A stretch of 64,000 bases of DNA from Buchananella felis (GCF_041380015.1 NZ_CP159978.1); one strand, 5' to 3'; shown: positions 41,901-50,420, numbered from the stretch's first letter. Notes: generated by a model not told the origin, from the sequence alone. Translations and numbers: made by a program.

Positions 41901-44900
41901 CCCCGGAGGCCGCTGCGGACTTCGACGACGCCTCCTGGCGCGCGGTGGACAAGACGACCACCGTCAACCGCTGGCAGACCCCCGGCGCCAACTCCCGCAA
42001 GGTGATGAGCTCCAACGCCTACCACCAGTTCGAGGGTGACGTCTGGTACCGCGGTAAGTACACCCCCAACAACGCCACCGGCACGATCACGGTGAACGCC
42101 AACGGCTCCACCGGCCAGCCCGGCCACGGCCGCGCCCCGGCCTTCGCCCTGGTGTGGGTCAACGGCCAGTACGCCGGTTCGGTGAACGCCGACGGCCGCG
42201 ACCGCCAGGTGCGCATCCCGGACGGTGCGGTCACCGCCGGCGAGGAGGCCACCATCTCCATCCTGGTCCACAACATGGGCCAGAACCTGGACTGGTCTGA
42301 CGACGGCCTGTCCCGCCAGAGCCGTGGTCTTGCCGACGTCGCCGTCTCCAACGGCACCTCCTCTGCGGTGACCTGGAAGATCCAGGGCGCCCAGCACACC
42401 GTCCCGGTTGACGTGGCCCGCGGCCTGTACAACGTTGGTGGTCTGTACGGTGAGCGCGCCGGTTGGTACCTGCCCGGTTACCCGACCAGCGACTGGAAGC
42501 CCGCCGCAACGATGAACGCGAGCAAGCCGGGTGTTGCCTGGTACCGCTCCAGCTTCGACCTCGACGTTCCGGCCGGCCAGGACGTTGCCTTCCGCCTCGA
42601 GGTGCAGTCGCGCCGCTTCCAGGGCATGAACCGCAACGACAAGTCCCAGGTGCTCCTGTTCGTCAACGGCTGGAACACGGGCGTCTACGTGGGCGACATC
42701 GGCCCGCAGACCTCGTTCACGATTCCGTCCGGTTTCTTGAACATGAAGGGCAAGAACGAGATCGCTGTGGCCGTCACCGCCAAGGAGACCGGCCACGGCC
42801 CGGACAACGTGGTGCTGCGCGCCGTCGGTAACACCACCGGTGCTATCGCGTTCACCCAGAACGACGCCCCGGCCGTGGGTGCGTTCGCCGTCACCGCCAC
42901 CCCGTCCAAGACCGACCCGAAGCGCCAGGAGGCTGTGCGCCTGACCGTCGGTAAGACGATCCCGCAGCTGGCTGCCGGCACGGTTGCCGCCATCCGCGTG
43001 GACTGGGGCGACGGCATGGTGGAGACCATCACCGGTGACAGCTACCGTCACGTCTACACCACGGCGGGCGCGAAGGCGATCCGCGTGGATCTGGTCGACA
43101 ACGTCAGCGGTCAGGTGCTGGCCACCGCCAACACGACAGTGACCGTCTCCAACGAGATCTCTGACACCCCGGCCCTGCAGGAGGTGCGCGCGCTCGCCCC
43201 GACCAAGACCGACCTGTGTGGTACCGACTCCGACTCGATCACCATCCCGGAGGTCACCGGTGTGGAGTACCGCATCGACGGCACCAAGGTCACCGGCACG
43301 GTTGCCACCAACGGCTTCAACAAGACCGTTACCGCCGTGGCGACCGCCGGTTACGAGCTGATCGGCACCGCGTCTTGGGAGTTCACCTTCCCGCTGACCA
43401 ACTGCGTGGCGGTGACCCCCGAGCCGGTCGAGCCGATCGACCTGTGCGGTCACGGCGCCGATGGTTACCTGCTGCCCGAGGTCGCCGGCCTGACCTACAA
43501 GGTGGCCGGCAGCGCGGTGGAGCCGGGCTACTACCCGGCCAACGGCCCTGTCACGGTGACCCTGGAGGCCAAGCACGGCTTCAAGCTTTCCGCCGGTGCC
43601 CAGACTTCGCTGGCGCTGAACTTCACCGACGCCGCGTGCCCGGCCACCAAGCAGGCCCTGGCGCAGTCCGGCATGACCGCCACCGCTGACTCCCAGCAGC
43701 CGCAGACCGGCCGCGAGGGTCCGGTCCGCTTCCTGCTGGACGGCAACCCGGCCACCTTCTGGCACACGCCGTGGGGCGCTGGCACCACCGAGCACCCGCA
43801 CTGGGTGAAGATCAAGGTGTCCGACGCTCCCGTCAGCCTGGCCGAGTTCACTTGGCAGCAGCGTCCCAACGGCAACAACGGTGCCGTGAAGGACTACGCG
43901 GTGTTCGTTTCCACCACCGGTGACGCGGACGACGACTTCTCCTTCGTGAAGGCCGGTCAGCTCGCCCCGGGCACTGCGGTGCAGACCGTGGACATGGGTG
44001 GCGCGCAGGCCAAGTACGTCATGATCGTGGCGTTCAACGCCTGGACCGGTCCGTGGACCACGGGTGCCGAGTTCACCGCGAAGAAGTACGAGGGCGCGGT
44101 TCCCCCGCCGCCGACGCAGCAGCCGTCTCAGTCGAGTACTCCGACGCAACAGCCGTCTCAGTCGAGTACTCCGACGCAACAGCCGTCTCAGTCGAGTACT
44201 CCGACGCAGCAGCCGTCTCAGTCCAGTACTCCGACGCAGCAGCCGTCTCAGTCCAGTACTCCGACGCAGCAGCCGTCTCAGTCCAGTACTCCGACGCAGC
44301 AGCCGTCTCAGTCCAGTACTCCGACGCAGCAGCCGTCTCAGTCGAGCACTCCGACGCAGCAGCCGTCTCAGTCCAGTACTCCGACGCAGCAGCCGTCTCA
44401 GTCGAGTACTCCGACGCAGCAGCCGTCCGAGACGCCCAGCCAGCCGTCCGGTAAGCCGACCGTGACGCGCCTGGGCGGCATGGACCGCTATCAGACGGCG
44501 GTCGAGGTGCTCAAGGCCAGCGGCGACAAGGCCGAGACCGTGGTCCTCGTCTCCGGCGAGGTCTACGCCGACGCCCTGGCCGCCGGTTCGCTGGCGGGCG
44601 CCCTGGAGGCCCCGCTGCTGCTGACCGGCAAGGCCAGCCTGCCCAAGGCCGTCAAGGACGGCCTGGTTCAGGCCGGCACCCGCAACGCCTACGTGCTGGG
44701 TGGCGAGGCTTCTGTCTCCCGCCGCGTGGTTAGCCAGCTGGAGGCAGAGGGCATTCGCGTGACGCGCATCGCCGGTGCTGACCGCTTCGAGACGGCCCGC
44801 AACGTGGCCCGTACCGCCCAGACCGAACTGATGGTGCGCGGCCACGCCGTCACCTCCGTCCTGGTCGCGGACGGCACGGACTTCGCCGACGGCCTGGCCG

Positions 44901-45355
44901 CCGGTGCGGCCGCCGCCTCGACGCACAACCTGCTGCTTCTCTCCAACGGCAAGGCACTGCCGAAGTCCTCGGCAGACTTCCTGCGGATCGAGGCGGCCAC
45001 GCTCAAGGTCTACGGTGTTGGCGGCAAGGCCTCCAACTCCCTCGCCAACGCGGGCGTGCGCGCGGTCCCGGTGGTGGGCGCCAACCGCGCCGACACGGCG
45101 GCCAAGCTGGCCTCGGCGGTCAACCCGAAGGCTGAGCACGTGCTGCTGGTCAACGGCACCAGCCCGTGGGATGCCCTCACGGCCGGCGGTCTGGCGGGCA
45201 ACCGCAATGCGGTGCTGCTCCTGACCAATGCCACCGAGCTGCCCAAGGAGACCGCGGAGACCCTGAAGAACAAGAACGTCTCCGTCACCATCCTGGGCCT
45301 GGAGCGCTCGGTGAGCGCCCGGGTGCACAACCAGGTGCGTCTGCTGCTGAAGTAA
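38990..45355 (+). CDS. Giant secreted GH35 beta-galactosidase with wall-binding repeats
   Basis: 2121 residues from ATG 38990 (AGAGAGGG upstream). Signal peptide ends near VAQAAVP (~40). GH35 barrel ~60-380: WSGELHHWRLP, RPGPYVNAE, acid/base Glu228 in YQAENELY, nucleophile Glu316 in FITEAQGGAF. Carbohydrate-binding segments at ~500-610 and ~615-745. Further beta-galactosidase jelly-roll domains (~750-1290), a PKD-like segment (~1310-1385), two Cys-bearing beta modules (~1400-1545) and an F5/8 domain (~1560-1700). Then a (PTQQPSQSST)n linker (~1708-1812) and three cell-wall-binding-2 repeats. It releases terminal galactose from host mucin or milk-type glycans. galT/galK lie 15 kb away. Confidence 0.92.
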   Translation: MKRSVTGHSVPPARLSWRKTFAAVAASSLLVSGMASVAQAAVPMPAAEVPETADSQAGDKITFPGNDGKSHRVTWDKQSFYVDGERLHVWSGELHHWRLPSPEHWRDVFQKLRASGFNAVSLYFFHGLHQSEENGPYDFTGIKDIDKLLTIAEEEGLYVIVRPGPYVNAEISMGGLPAYMSNYTQSSLRSVENLDKAKEWLGEFNKIAKRHQITDGGGSIILYQAENELYSDVAWRGNFLRELTRFIKSDGITVPVFHNDWGMGGRFADVANYGTDFYAFDWYPAGFNCGNPRGGFADRENDFRRMAPNSPMFITEAQGGAFTPWGAAFNTDQCAVYTDGGFTREYGVVNLGNGVTAFNYYMIIGGTNWGWTGSPSSGFTSYDYGAALNEDRIITPKLGVQKELGYWQNAVPQYASMDPVTAPRVAVESGRSVKAYERVATDKSSSATGEGTHLLAFRHAQANTEQTTNFTTKLHLSAGQAQDTGTVIPANDSRVAYTGTVTDAAGGVKVLSSNGATATLQFTGSGIEVTANPAVGGGSATVTIDSVAAGNLNTNVPTLQNAEPVTVRKSFGASGTHTVVVRSTGTAPVNLASFRVFGADAPAPTQTVKETINDNSNRITYSNNWEHANNLTWTQGDIDKDEHFSKTVGAYYEFTFTGTGIEIIAPFSVNHGYADVFIDEVKVGRTEEEVTTEASAQQVVFSKKDLENKEHKLKVVVTGERFAGSSDHYVSVDALRVYEGEPSAPAPTPADAIAWDRIPQKAGTFLTLNGRDAVLVTADLKLGEHKLYYSTSQLFVNQDMGDQQLLVLVGKDGQAGEVVLAYDAEPTVSGTVDKDWNATRKELRLNFNHGTAPQEFKVTAANGKPLVIRVIDRETAADAWLLHGVSGTTNKPIYLEGAYLARSVKFDGANAAIWGSADKAQDMHVVLPQGVTAATWNGEPLQVANGVATGRAAAPVEFTAPTLQWVKAEETPEAAADFDDASWRAVDKTTTVNRWQTPGANSRKVMSSNAYHQFEGDVWYRGKYTPNNATGTITVNANGSTGQPGHGRAPAFALVWVNGQYAGSVNADGRDRQVRIPDGAVTAGEEATISILVHNMGQNLDWSDDGLSRQSRGLADVAVSNGTSSAVTWKIQGAQHTVPVDVARGLYNVGGLYGERAGWYLPGYPTSDWKPAATMNASKPGVAWYRSSFDLDVPAGQDVAFRLEVQSRRFQGMNRNDKSQVLLFVNGWNTGVYVGDIGPQTSFTIPSGFLNMKGKNEIAVAVTAKETGHGPDNVVLRAVGNTTGAIAFTQNDAPAVGAFAVTATPSKTDPKRQEAVRLTVGKTIPQLAAGTVAAIRVDWGDGMVETITGDSYRHVYTTAGAKAIRVDLVDNVSGQVLATANTTVTVSNEISDTPALQEVRALAPTKTDLCGTDSDSITIPEVTGVEYRIDGTKVTGTVATNGFNKTVTAVATAGYELIGTASWEFTFPLTNCVAVTPEPVEPIDLCGHGADGYLLPEVAGLTYKVAGSAVEPGYYPANGPVTVTLEAKHGFKLSAGAQTSLALNFTDAACPATKQALAQSGMTATADSQQPQTGREGPVRFLLDGNPATFWHTPWGAGTTEHPHWVKIKVSDAPVSLAEFTWQQRPNGNNGAVKDYAVFVSTTGDADDDFSFVKAGQLAPGTAVQTVDMGGAQAKYVMIVAFNAWTGPWTTGAEFTAKKYEGAVPPPPTQQPSQSSTPTQQPSQSSTPTQQPSQSSTPTQQPSQSSTPTQQPSQSSTPTQQPSQSSTPTQQPSQSSTPTQQPSQSSTPTQQPSQSSTPTQQPSQSSTPTQQPSETPSQPSGKPTVTRLGGMDRYQTAVEVLKASGDKAETVVLVSGEVYADALAAGSLAGALEAPLLLTGKASLPKAVKDGLVQAGTRNAYVLGGEASVSRRVVSQLEAEGIRVTRIAGADRFETARNVARTAQTELMVRGHAVTSVLVADGTDFADGLAAGAAAASTHNLLLLSNGKALPKSSADFLRIEAATLKVYGVGGKASNSLANAGVRAVPVVGANRADTAAKLASAVNPKAEHVLLVNGTSPWDALTAGGLAGNRNAVLLLTNATELPKETAETLKNKNVSVTILGLERSVSARVHNQVRLLLK
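44111..44428 (+). repeat. 30-bp coding tandem repeat, ten full units
   Basis: Ten 30-bp units (CCGACGCAGCAGCCGTCTCA plus GTCGAGTACT) at 44111-44410 and a partial eleventh. Unit variants differ at CAG/CAA, TCG/TCC and AGT/AGC codons and encode PTQQPSQSST each time. Near identity suggests recent expansion by slippage or recombination; length likely varies between strains. Confidence 0.97.
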
Positions 45356-45377
45356 CAGCTGCAGCGTTCCGACCCGA

Positions 45378-45415
45378 AGGGGCGGGGCAAGGCCGCAAGG
45401 TCTTGCCCCGCCCCT
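45378..45415 (+). terminator. Terminator after GH35 gene
   Basis: 14-bp stem AGGGGCGGGGCAAG / CTTGCCCCGCCCCT, loop GCCGCAAGGT, 23 bp after the stop codon. Confidence 0.85.
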
Positions 45416-45496
45416 GCCCGTGTGCGCGGGCGCAAAAGAGCGGCTGGGCGGCCCCCGCCAACGCGAAGGCCGCCCAGCCGCTACAGCGAAACGCCG

Positions 45497-45973
45497 TCAG
45501 TCAGTCTTCTCGGAGCCTGCCTCCAGGTGGGGCTGGATGCGGGCGATGAACGCGCGGGCCAGGCTGCCCAGGCTGCCCCGGTCGCTGACCAGCTCGCCGG
45601 CGGCCACGGCGCCGCTGCCGGTCTCGATGGCGACCTCGGAGACGCCGGAGGAGACGTGGGGGACGATCGAGAGCAGCAGCTGCTGCCCGATGCCCTCGCC
45701 GCGCCGGTCCGGCGCGACGGCGAAGCGAGACAGGGTGGCGCGCGCGCCGTCGACCTCCACCTTGATGGTGCCAATGAGTCGGCCGGCGTCGCGGGCGCCG
45801 ATCACCACCACGCCGGGGCGGGTGAAGTCCGCCTGGACGTCGGCCAGGCTCTCCATGAGCTCGGGGATGTAGGGGTCCCCGGTGTGCTGGGCTTGGGAGA
45901 CGTAGGCTGCCCGGCGGAGGGTGAGCACCTCGCCGGCGTCGCTGACGGTGAGGGGAGCTGTCTGCATGTCCAT
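45497..45973 (-). CDS. GNAT-family N-acetyltransferase
   Basis: 158 residues from ATG 45973 (GGAAAG upstream); upstream in-frame extension has no coding character and overlaps purU. Acetyl-CoA motif VAPDRRGEGIGQQLLLSIV preceded by ARATLSRFA, the canonical GNAT strand-4/helix-3 unit. The C-terminal portion (GSLGSLARAFIARIQPHL) is atypical in place of the usual NPxAxxFYxxxGF. It points away from purU, with 67 bp between the two starts. Substrate unknown. Confidence 0.8.
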   Translation of the reverse strand: MDMQTAPLTVSDAGEVLTLRRAAYVSQAQHTGDPYIPELMESLADVQADFTRPGVVVIGARDAGRLIGTIKVEVDGARATLSRFAVAPDRRGEGIGQQLLLSIVPHVSSGVSEVAIETGSGAVAAGELVSDRGSLGSLARAFIARIQPHLEAGSEKTD

Positions 45974-46040
45974 GGGGAATATCTTTCCAGATGGCGGGGC
46001 ACGGTGTCCTTGCCTGCCCGGGCGAGGATAGGCTTTTGCC

Positions 46041-46892
46041 ATGACCGTTTCCCACCCCACCCTTGTTCTCACGCTCTCTTGCCCCGATGGCCCCGGCATC
46101 GTTCACGCCGTCACGGGCCTGATCGCCGGCTACGGCGGCAACATCGTGCAGTCGCAGCAGTTCGGCGACCCGGACACGGGCCGTTTCTTCATGCGCGTGG
46201 AGATCGAGAACACCTCCCGGGAGGCCATTGACGCCGGCATGCTGGGCCTGGTGGAGCGCTTCGGCATGGACTACAAGCTGGTAGCCCAGGGCCAGCCGGT
46301 TCGTACGATCCTCATGGTGTCCAAGGATGGGCACTGCCTGACCGACCTGTTGTTCCGGCACCGCTCGCAGGGCCTGGACATCGACCCGGTGGCGGTGATC
46401 GGCAACCACACCGACCTGGCCCCGATCGCCGAGTTCTACGGCGTGCCCTTCCACCACATCCCGGTGAGCAAGGAGACGAAGGCCGCCGCCGAGGACCAGC
46501 TGCTTGCCCTGGTGAAGGAACTGGACGCGCAGCTGGTGGTGCTGGCCCGCTACATGCAGGTGCTGTCCGACCGCGTCTGCGAGGAGCTGGCCGGCAACGT
46601 CATCAACATCCACCACTCCTTCCTGCCGTCCTTCAAGGGTGCCCGCCCCTACGCGCAGGCCCACGACCGGGGCGTGAAGATCATCGGCGCCACCGCCCAC
46701 TACGTCACCGCCGACCTCGACGAGGGCCCGATCATCGAGCAGGATGTCGCCCGCGTGACCCACGCCGACTCGGTGGCCGAGCTCGTTTCCATCGGCCAGG
46801 ACGTCGAGCGCCGGGTGCTGGCCCAGGCCGTGAAGTGGCACTGCGAGTCCCGCGTGCTGCTCAACGGCAACCGCACCGTGGTCTTCGCCTAG
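46041..46892 (+). CDS. purU: Formyltetrahydrofolate deformylase
   Basis: 283 residues. N-terminal ACT domain (LVLTLSCPDGPGIVHAVTGL, GGNIVQSQQF) and C-terminal formyltransferase fold with LARYMQVLSDRVCEE, INIHHSFLPSFKGARPY (Asn, His) and TADLDEGPIIEQDV (Asp). The HHSFLPSFKGA form is the deformylase signature that separates PurU from PurN. It hydrolyses 10-formyl-THF to formate and THF, balancing one-carbon pools and supplying formate. Adjacent to neither purN nor glyA, but in the same window as both ZTP-controlled units. Confidence 0.95.
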   Translation: MTVSHPTLVLTLSCPDGPGIVHAVTGLIAGYGGNIVQSQQFGDPDTGRFFMRVEIENTSREAIDAGMLGLVERFGMDYKLVAQGQPVRTILMVSKDGHCLTDLLFRHRSQGLDIDPVAVIGNHTDLAPIAEFYGVPFHHIPVSKETKAAAEDQLLALVKELDAQLVVLARYMQVLSDRVCEELAGNVINIHHSFLPSFKGARPYAQAHDRGVKIIGATAHYVTADLDEGPIIEQDVARVTHADSVAELVSIGQDVERRVLAQAVKWHCESRVLLNGNRTVVFA

Positions 46893-46907
46893 CCGCCCGT
46901 TTGTCAG

Positions 46908-46946
46908 CCGCCCCGCCGGGTTTTGCGCCCGGTGGGGCGGTCTTTT
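46908..46946 (+). terminator. Terminator after purU
   Basis: 13-bp stem CCGCCCCGCCGGG / CCCGGTGGGGCGG, loop TTTTGCG, followed by TCTTTT, 16 bp after the stop. Confidence 0.88.
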
Positions 46947-47067
46947 CGTGGCCGACGTCGGCCGCCCGCCGCCCCCGCGACCTCGCCGCGTACCTGACGC
47001 CCGCACGCCCCGCGCCGCCCAGCCGTGCCGCGCTCTTTCGTCCGCCACCGGGGCGCGGGCAAACGAA

Positions 47068-47110
47068 GCGGCCGACGTCCCTCGCAGCGAGCAGGAGGAA
47101 CGTCGGCCGC
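47068..47110 (-). terminator. Terminator of the sugar ABC operon (GGCCGACGT-type stem)
   Basis: 16-bp stem GCGGCCGACGTCCCTC / GAGGAACGTCGGCCGC with one mismatch, 23 bp beyond the permease stop. Its stem sequence is nearly the same as the terminator at 54433-54472, so both belong to one dispersed repeat family. Confidence 0.75.
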
Positions 47111-47132
47111 TCAAAGACCGGCGGGGGAGGGG

Positions 47133-48038
47133 CTAGCCCTTCACCGAACCGGACATCAGACCACCCACGAAGTACTTGCCCAACAGGATGTAGACAATCA
47201 ACGTCGGCAGAGAGGTGATGACCGCGCCAGCCATGGACGCACCGTAGTCCGCCAGGATGGAGGCGCGCGCCAAGTTGTTCAACGCCAGGGTGACCGGGCC
47301 GTTGCTGGACGAGCTGAAGAACAACGCGAAGAGGAAGTCGTTCCACGCGCTCGTGAATTGCCAGATCAGCACCACCACGAAGGACGGGATGGAGATCGGC
47401 AGCACCACACTGAAGTAGGTGCGCAGCATGCCGGCGCCGTCCACGCGAGCCGCCTCAATCAGCTCGGTCGGAACCGACTCGTAGTAGTTGCGGAAGATCA
47501 GCGTGGTGATCGGAATACCGTAAACCACGTGCAGCACGATCAGGGTGGGAATGCCCTGAATGGCGGACGGGTCGGGCAGGTTGGCCGCCAGGTCCAGAAT
47601 CATCTGGAGCAGCGGGATCATCACGGCCTGGTACGGGATGAACATGCCGAACAGGATCAGCGTGAACACCACGTTCGCACCCGGGAAACGCCACTTGGAG
47701 AGCACGAAACCGTTCATCGAGCCCAGCATCGCCGAGATCAGCGAGGACGGGATCACCAGCATGAACGTGCGCAACAGCGGCTCGGCCAGGGAGTCCCAGG
47801 CCTTGGACCAGTTGCCGAACTCCCACGACTGCGGCAGGAACCACGTGCGGGACGGGTCGGCGTCACCAAGCCCCTTGAAGGACGTGATGATCAGGACATA
47901 GACCGGGATGAGGACCACGGCCAGGGAGAAGATGAGCAGGGCGTAGCGGATCGACTTAGAAACCACGGACTCCTGGTCCATGCTCTTCTTCTTCGCGATC
48001 TTGGCGAGCTTGGCCTGCTTGGTGGTCGCGGCGCTCAT
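47133..48038 (-). CDS. Sugar ABC transporter permease, CUT1 MalG-like
   Basis: 301 residues, six membrane helices (SIRYALLIFSLAVVLIPVYV, LILFGMFIPYQAVMIPLLQM and others). The EAA loop for ATPase docking reads ELIEAARVDGAGMLRTYFSV. The C terminus KYFVGGLMSGSVKG is the typical 'GLTAGAVKG' ending of MalG-type subunits. Overlaps the upstream permease gene by 4 nt. Forms the importer with the products of 48035-49000 and 49110-50420. No ATPase gene is present, so it probably borrows a shared MsiK-like ATPase. Confidence 0.93.
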   Translation of the reverse strand: MSAATTKQAKLAKIAKKKSMDQESVVSKSIRYALLIFSLAVVLIPVYVLIITSFKGLGDADPSRTWFLPQSWEFGNWSKAWDSLAEPLLRTFMLVIPSSLISAMLGSMNGFVLSKWRFPGANVVFTLILFGMFIPYQAVMIPLLQMILDLAANLPDPSAIQGIPTLIVLHVVYGIPITTLIFRNYYESVPTELIEAARVDGAGMLRTYFSVVLPISIPSFVVVLIWQFTSAWNDFLFALFFSSSSNGPVTLALNNLARASILADYGASMAGAVITSLPTLIVYILLGKYFVGGLMSGSVKG

Positions 48039-49000
48039 CGGTTCTCCTTGCTGCTCTTAGCGTCGTGGATCAGGTAGGGCACCACCAGGATCGCCACGAT
48101 CGCCAGCAGGATCACACCCACGGCGGCGGCGTTGGCCCGGTCACCTGCGGTCAGGAAGTTGTACATGTCGATCGCAGGAACCTTGGTGGAGTAGTTGCGC
48201 TGGTCCGTGATGGACATGATCAAGTCGAAGGACTTCAGCGACATGTGCCCGATGATCACGACCGCAGACAGGGCCACGGGCGCCAGCTGCGGGAAGATGA
48301 TGCGGCGGTAGAGCTGCCACTCCGAGGCGCCGTCCACGCGGGCGGCCTCACGCAGCTCGTCCGGGATGCCACGGAAACCGGCCAGGAACAAGGCCATCAC
48401 GTAACCCGCCAGCTGCCAGATGGCGGGAATGGCGATGGCCAAAATGCCCCAGGTCAGGTTCCGGGTCCACCCGTTCTCCAGGAAGCCCAACCCGACCATT
48501 TGGAATAGACGGTTCAGGCCCGTGGCCTTCTCACCCGTGGCGGTGTTGAGCAGCCAGCGCCACACCACACCGGAGGCCACGAAGGAAACGGCCATCGGGA
48601 ACAGGAAGATGGAACGGAAAATGGACTCACCGCGCAGCGGCTTGTCCAGCAGCCATGCCCACAGGAAGCCGAGCACCAGGGTGCCGACCAGGAACACGAC
48701 GGTGAAAAGCATCAGGTTGATCAGCGAGTGCTGGAAGTCGTCGTCCTTGAACAGGGCAACGAAGTTGTCCAGGCCAACCGTCTTCCACGGCTTGACACCG
48801 TTCGCCTGAGCAACCGTGTGCTTGTCGGTCATGGAGGTGAAGATGTTGGTGCCGATCATGCCGTACACGAACACGCCCACCAGGAACAGGGAGGGGGAGA
48901 TCAGGAGCAGGCCCGGTCCCCACTGGCGAATGTGAGTCCAAGTAAGCTTGGACTTCTTCACCTGTCGCGTCGCAGTCTTGGACGCATTTTCCTTACTCAT
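48035..49000 (-). CDS. Sugar ABC transporter permease, CUT1 MalF-like
   Basis: 321 residues with about six helices (GPGLLLISPSLFLVGVFVYG, LMLFTVVFLVGTLVLGFLWA). EAA loop ELREAARVDGASEWQLYRRI. The first ~25 residues are hydrophilic and Lys-rich. Pairs with the MalG-like subunit. It lies 109 bp downstream of the binding-protein gene, separated by two strong hairpins that probably limit expression relative to the binding protein. Confidence 0.93.
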   Translation of the reverse strand: MSKENASKTATRQVKKSKLTWTHIRQWGPGLLLISPSLFLVGVFVYGMIGTNIFTSMTDKHTVAQANGVKPWKTVGLDNFVALFKDDDFQHSLINLMLFTVVFLVGTLVLGFLWAWLLDKPLRGESIFRSIFLFPMAVSFVASGVVWRWLLNTATGEKATGLNRLFQMVGLGFLENGWTRNLTWGILAIAIPAIWQLAGYVMALFLAGFRGIPDELREAARVDGASEWQLYRRIIFPQLAPVALSAVVIIGHMSLKSFDLIMSITDQRNYSTKVPAIDMYNFLTAGDRANAAAVGVILLAIVAILVVPYLIHDAKSSKENR

Positions 49001-49021
49001 TGGAAGAACCTTCCGTAAGCG

Positions 49022-49101
49022 GCGCTGGGGCGATCAAACGATCGCCCCAGCGCAGTCTCGAGATAGCAAGGGGCCGGGGGGCGGAGGTAACCGCCCCCCG
49101 G
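49022..49101 (-). other. Double hairpin between binding-protein and permease genes
   Basis: Two stable stems in the 109-bp intergenic gap: a perfect 14-bp stem GCGCTGGGGCGATC-AAAC-complement (49022-49053) and an 11-bp stem CCGGGGGGCGG-AGGTAA-complement (49074-49101). Such structures commonly protect the upstream mRNA or partly terminate it, giving excess binding protein over permeases. Confidence 0.7.
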
Positions 49102-49109
49102 GATCCACA

Positions 49110-50420
49110 TTACTTCTTCAGGCCCTTGGTGGCCTCGACAAGCTCGGCCTGGAAACCGGCAACGTCGGTGGCGCCCTCGGTGAACTTCTTCATCGCGTCG
49201 GAGATCGCGGAGGAGACGGTCACGGAGGCGGCGGCGCCGTGAGCCACGGAGGAGACGATGGTGTCGCTACCGAAGGACTTCATGGCGTTCTGCTGGTACT
49301 CGGAGAACATCGCGATCTGGTCAGCAGACAGGTCGGAGCGAGCCGGGATGGAGCCCTTGACGGTGTTGAACGCGACCTGGCCCTCGGGCGAGGAGATGGT
49401 CTTCATCCAAGCCTTGGCGCCAGCAACGTTCTTGGCGTCCACCGGCAGGGTGAAGGAGTCAGCCAGGAAGTCGAAGATGCCGTCGGTGCCCGGAACCGGG
49501 AAGTAGATGTAGTCGGTGCCGGCCTTCTTGCCAGCCTCGTCGTAGGCGGACAGGGCCCAGTCACCCATCACGTTGTAGGCGGCGGTGCCGTCGATGACGG
49601 GCTGCAGGGCCGGCTGCCAGTCCTCGTTGTGGAGGGAGGCGTCGGACAGGGACATGATCTTCTCGAAGTGCTGCAGAGCCTTGGTCACGTCAGCGGAGGC
49701 CCAGTCGGTGGTGCCGTCCCACAGGCCGTTGTAGCCCTCAACGCCCAGGTCGGCGATCAGGATGGTCTCCAGCAGGTGCAGCTGGGTCCAGGCCATACCA
49801 ACCGTGATCGGGGTCTTGCCGGCGGCCTTGATCTTCTCCATGTCGGCGATCCAGGCGTCCAGGTCAGCCGGAGCCTTGGCCGGGTCCAGGCCAGCGGCGG
49901 TCAGCACGGCCGGGTTGGCCCACACAACGTTGGCGCGGTGCACGTTGGAGGGGATGGAGTAGATCTTGCCGTCAACGGTCAGGCGGTCCAGCAGGGTGGC
50001 CGGGAAGGCCTCGCGCAGACCGAACTCGTCGTACAGGTTGGAGACGTCGGCGATCTGGCCGGCCTCGATGTAGTCGTTCAGCTCGGCACCGGCGTGGGCC
50101 TGGAAGGTGTCGGGAGCGTTGTGCGCAGCGAGGTCAGCGGCGAGCTTCTGCTTGGCCTGAGAGCCACCACCACCGGCAACAGCGGCGTTCTTGAACTCGA
50201 TGTCCGGGAACTGGGTGTTGAGCACACCGACCAGGGCGTCCAGGCCGAGCTTCTCGGAACCGGCCTCCCACCAGGTCATGACGTTGACCTCGGTCGCGGC
50301 GGTCTCGTCAACCTTGGCCACGTCCTCCTTGGGAGCAGCGTCCTTGGAACCGCCACCGGAGCAGGCGGCGAGGGTCATGCTGACGGCAGCAATGGTGGCA
50401 ACTGCAGCGAGCTTGCGCAT
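49110..50420 (-). CDS. Sugar ABC transporter substrate-binding lipoprotein (hexose type)
   Basis: 436 residues. Lipobox MTLAAC at ~21 in a short signal peptide, then a GGGSKDAAPKED linker. VNVMTWWEAGSEKLGLDALV followed by AAVAGGGGSQAKQKLAADLA and PDTFQAHAGAEL resembles glucose/mannose/galactose-binding proteins of the Thermus GGBP type. YSIPSNVHRANVVWANP and the C-terminal helices are usual for CUT1 binding proteins. A monosaccharide substrate would fit the released galactose/hexosamines, but that is inference. A palindrome at 50476 probably controls the operon. Confidence 0.9.
   Translation of the reverse strand: MRKLAAVATIAAVSMTLAACSGGGSKDAAPKEDVAKVDETAATEVNVMTWWEAGSEKLGLDALVGVLNTQFPDIEFKNAAVAGGGGSQAKQKLAADLAAHNAPDTFQAHAGAELNDYIEAGQIADVSNLYDEFGLREAFPATLLDRLTVDGKIYSIPSNVHRANVVWANPAVLTAAGLDPAKAPADLDAWIADMEKIKAAGKTPITVGMAWTQLHLLETILIADLGVEGYNGLWDGTTDWASADVTKALQHFEKIMSLSDASLHNEDWQPALQPVIDGTAAYNVMGDWALSAYDEAGKKAGTDYIYFPVPGTDGIFDFLADSFTLPVDAKNVAGAKAWMKTISSPEGQVAFNTVKGSIPARSDLSADQIAMFSEYQQNAMKSFGSDTIVSSVAHGAAASVTVSSAISDAMKKFTEGATDVAGFQAELVEATKGLKK

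Noticed and set aside
41687..45328. 1213-codon antisense frame over the GH35 gene, with LRRLLRRSTG-type repeats
   Set aside because: The repeats are the antisense reading of the PTQQPSQSST linker. No start signal or domain.
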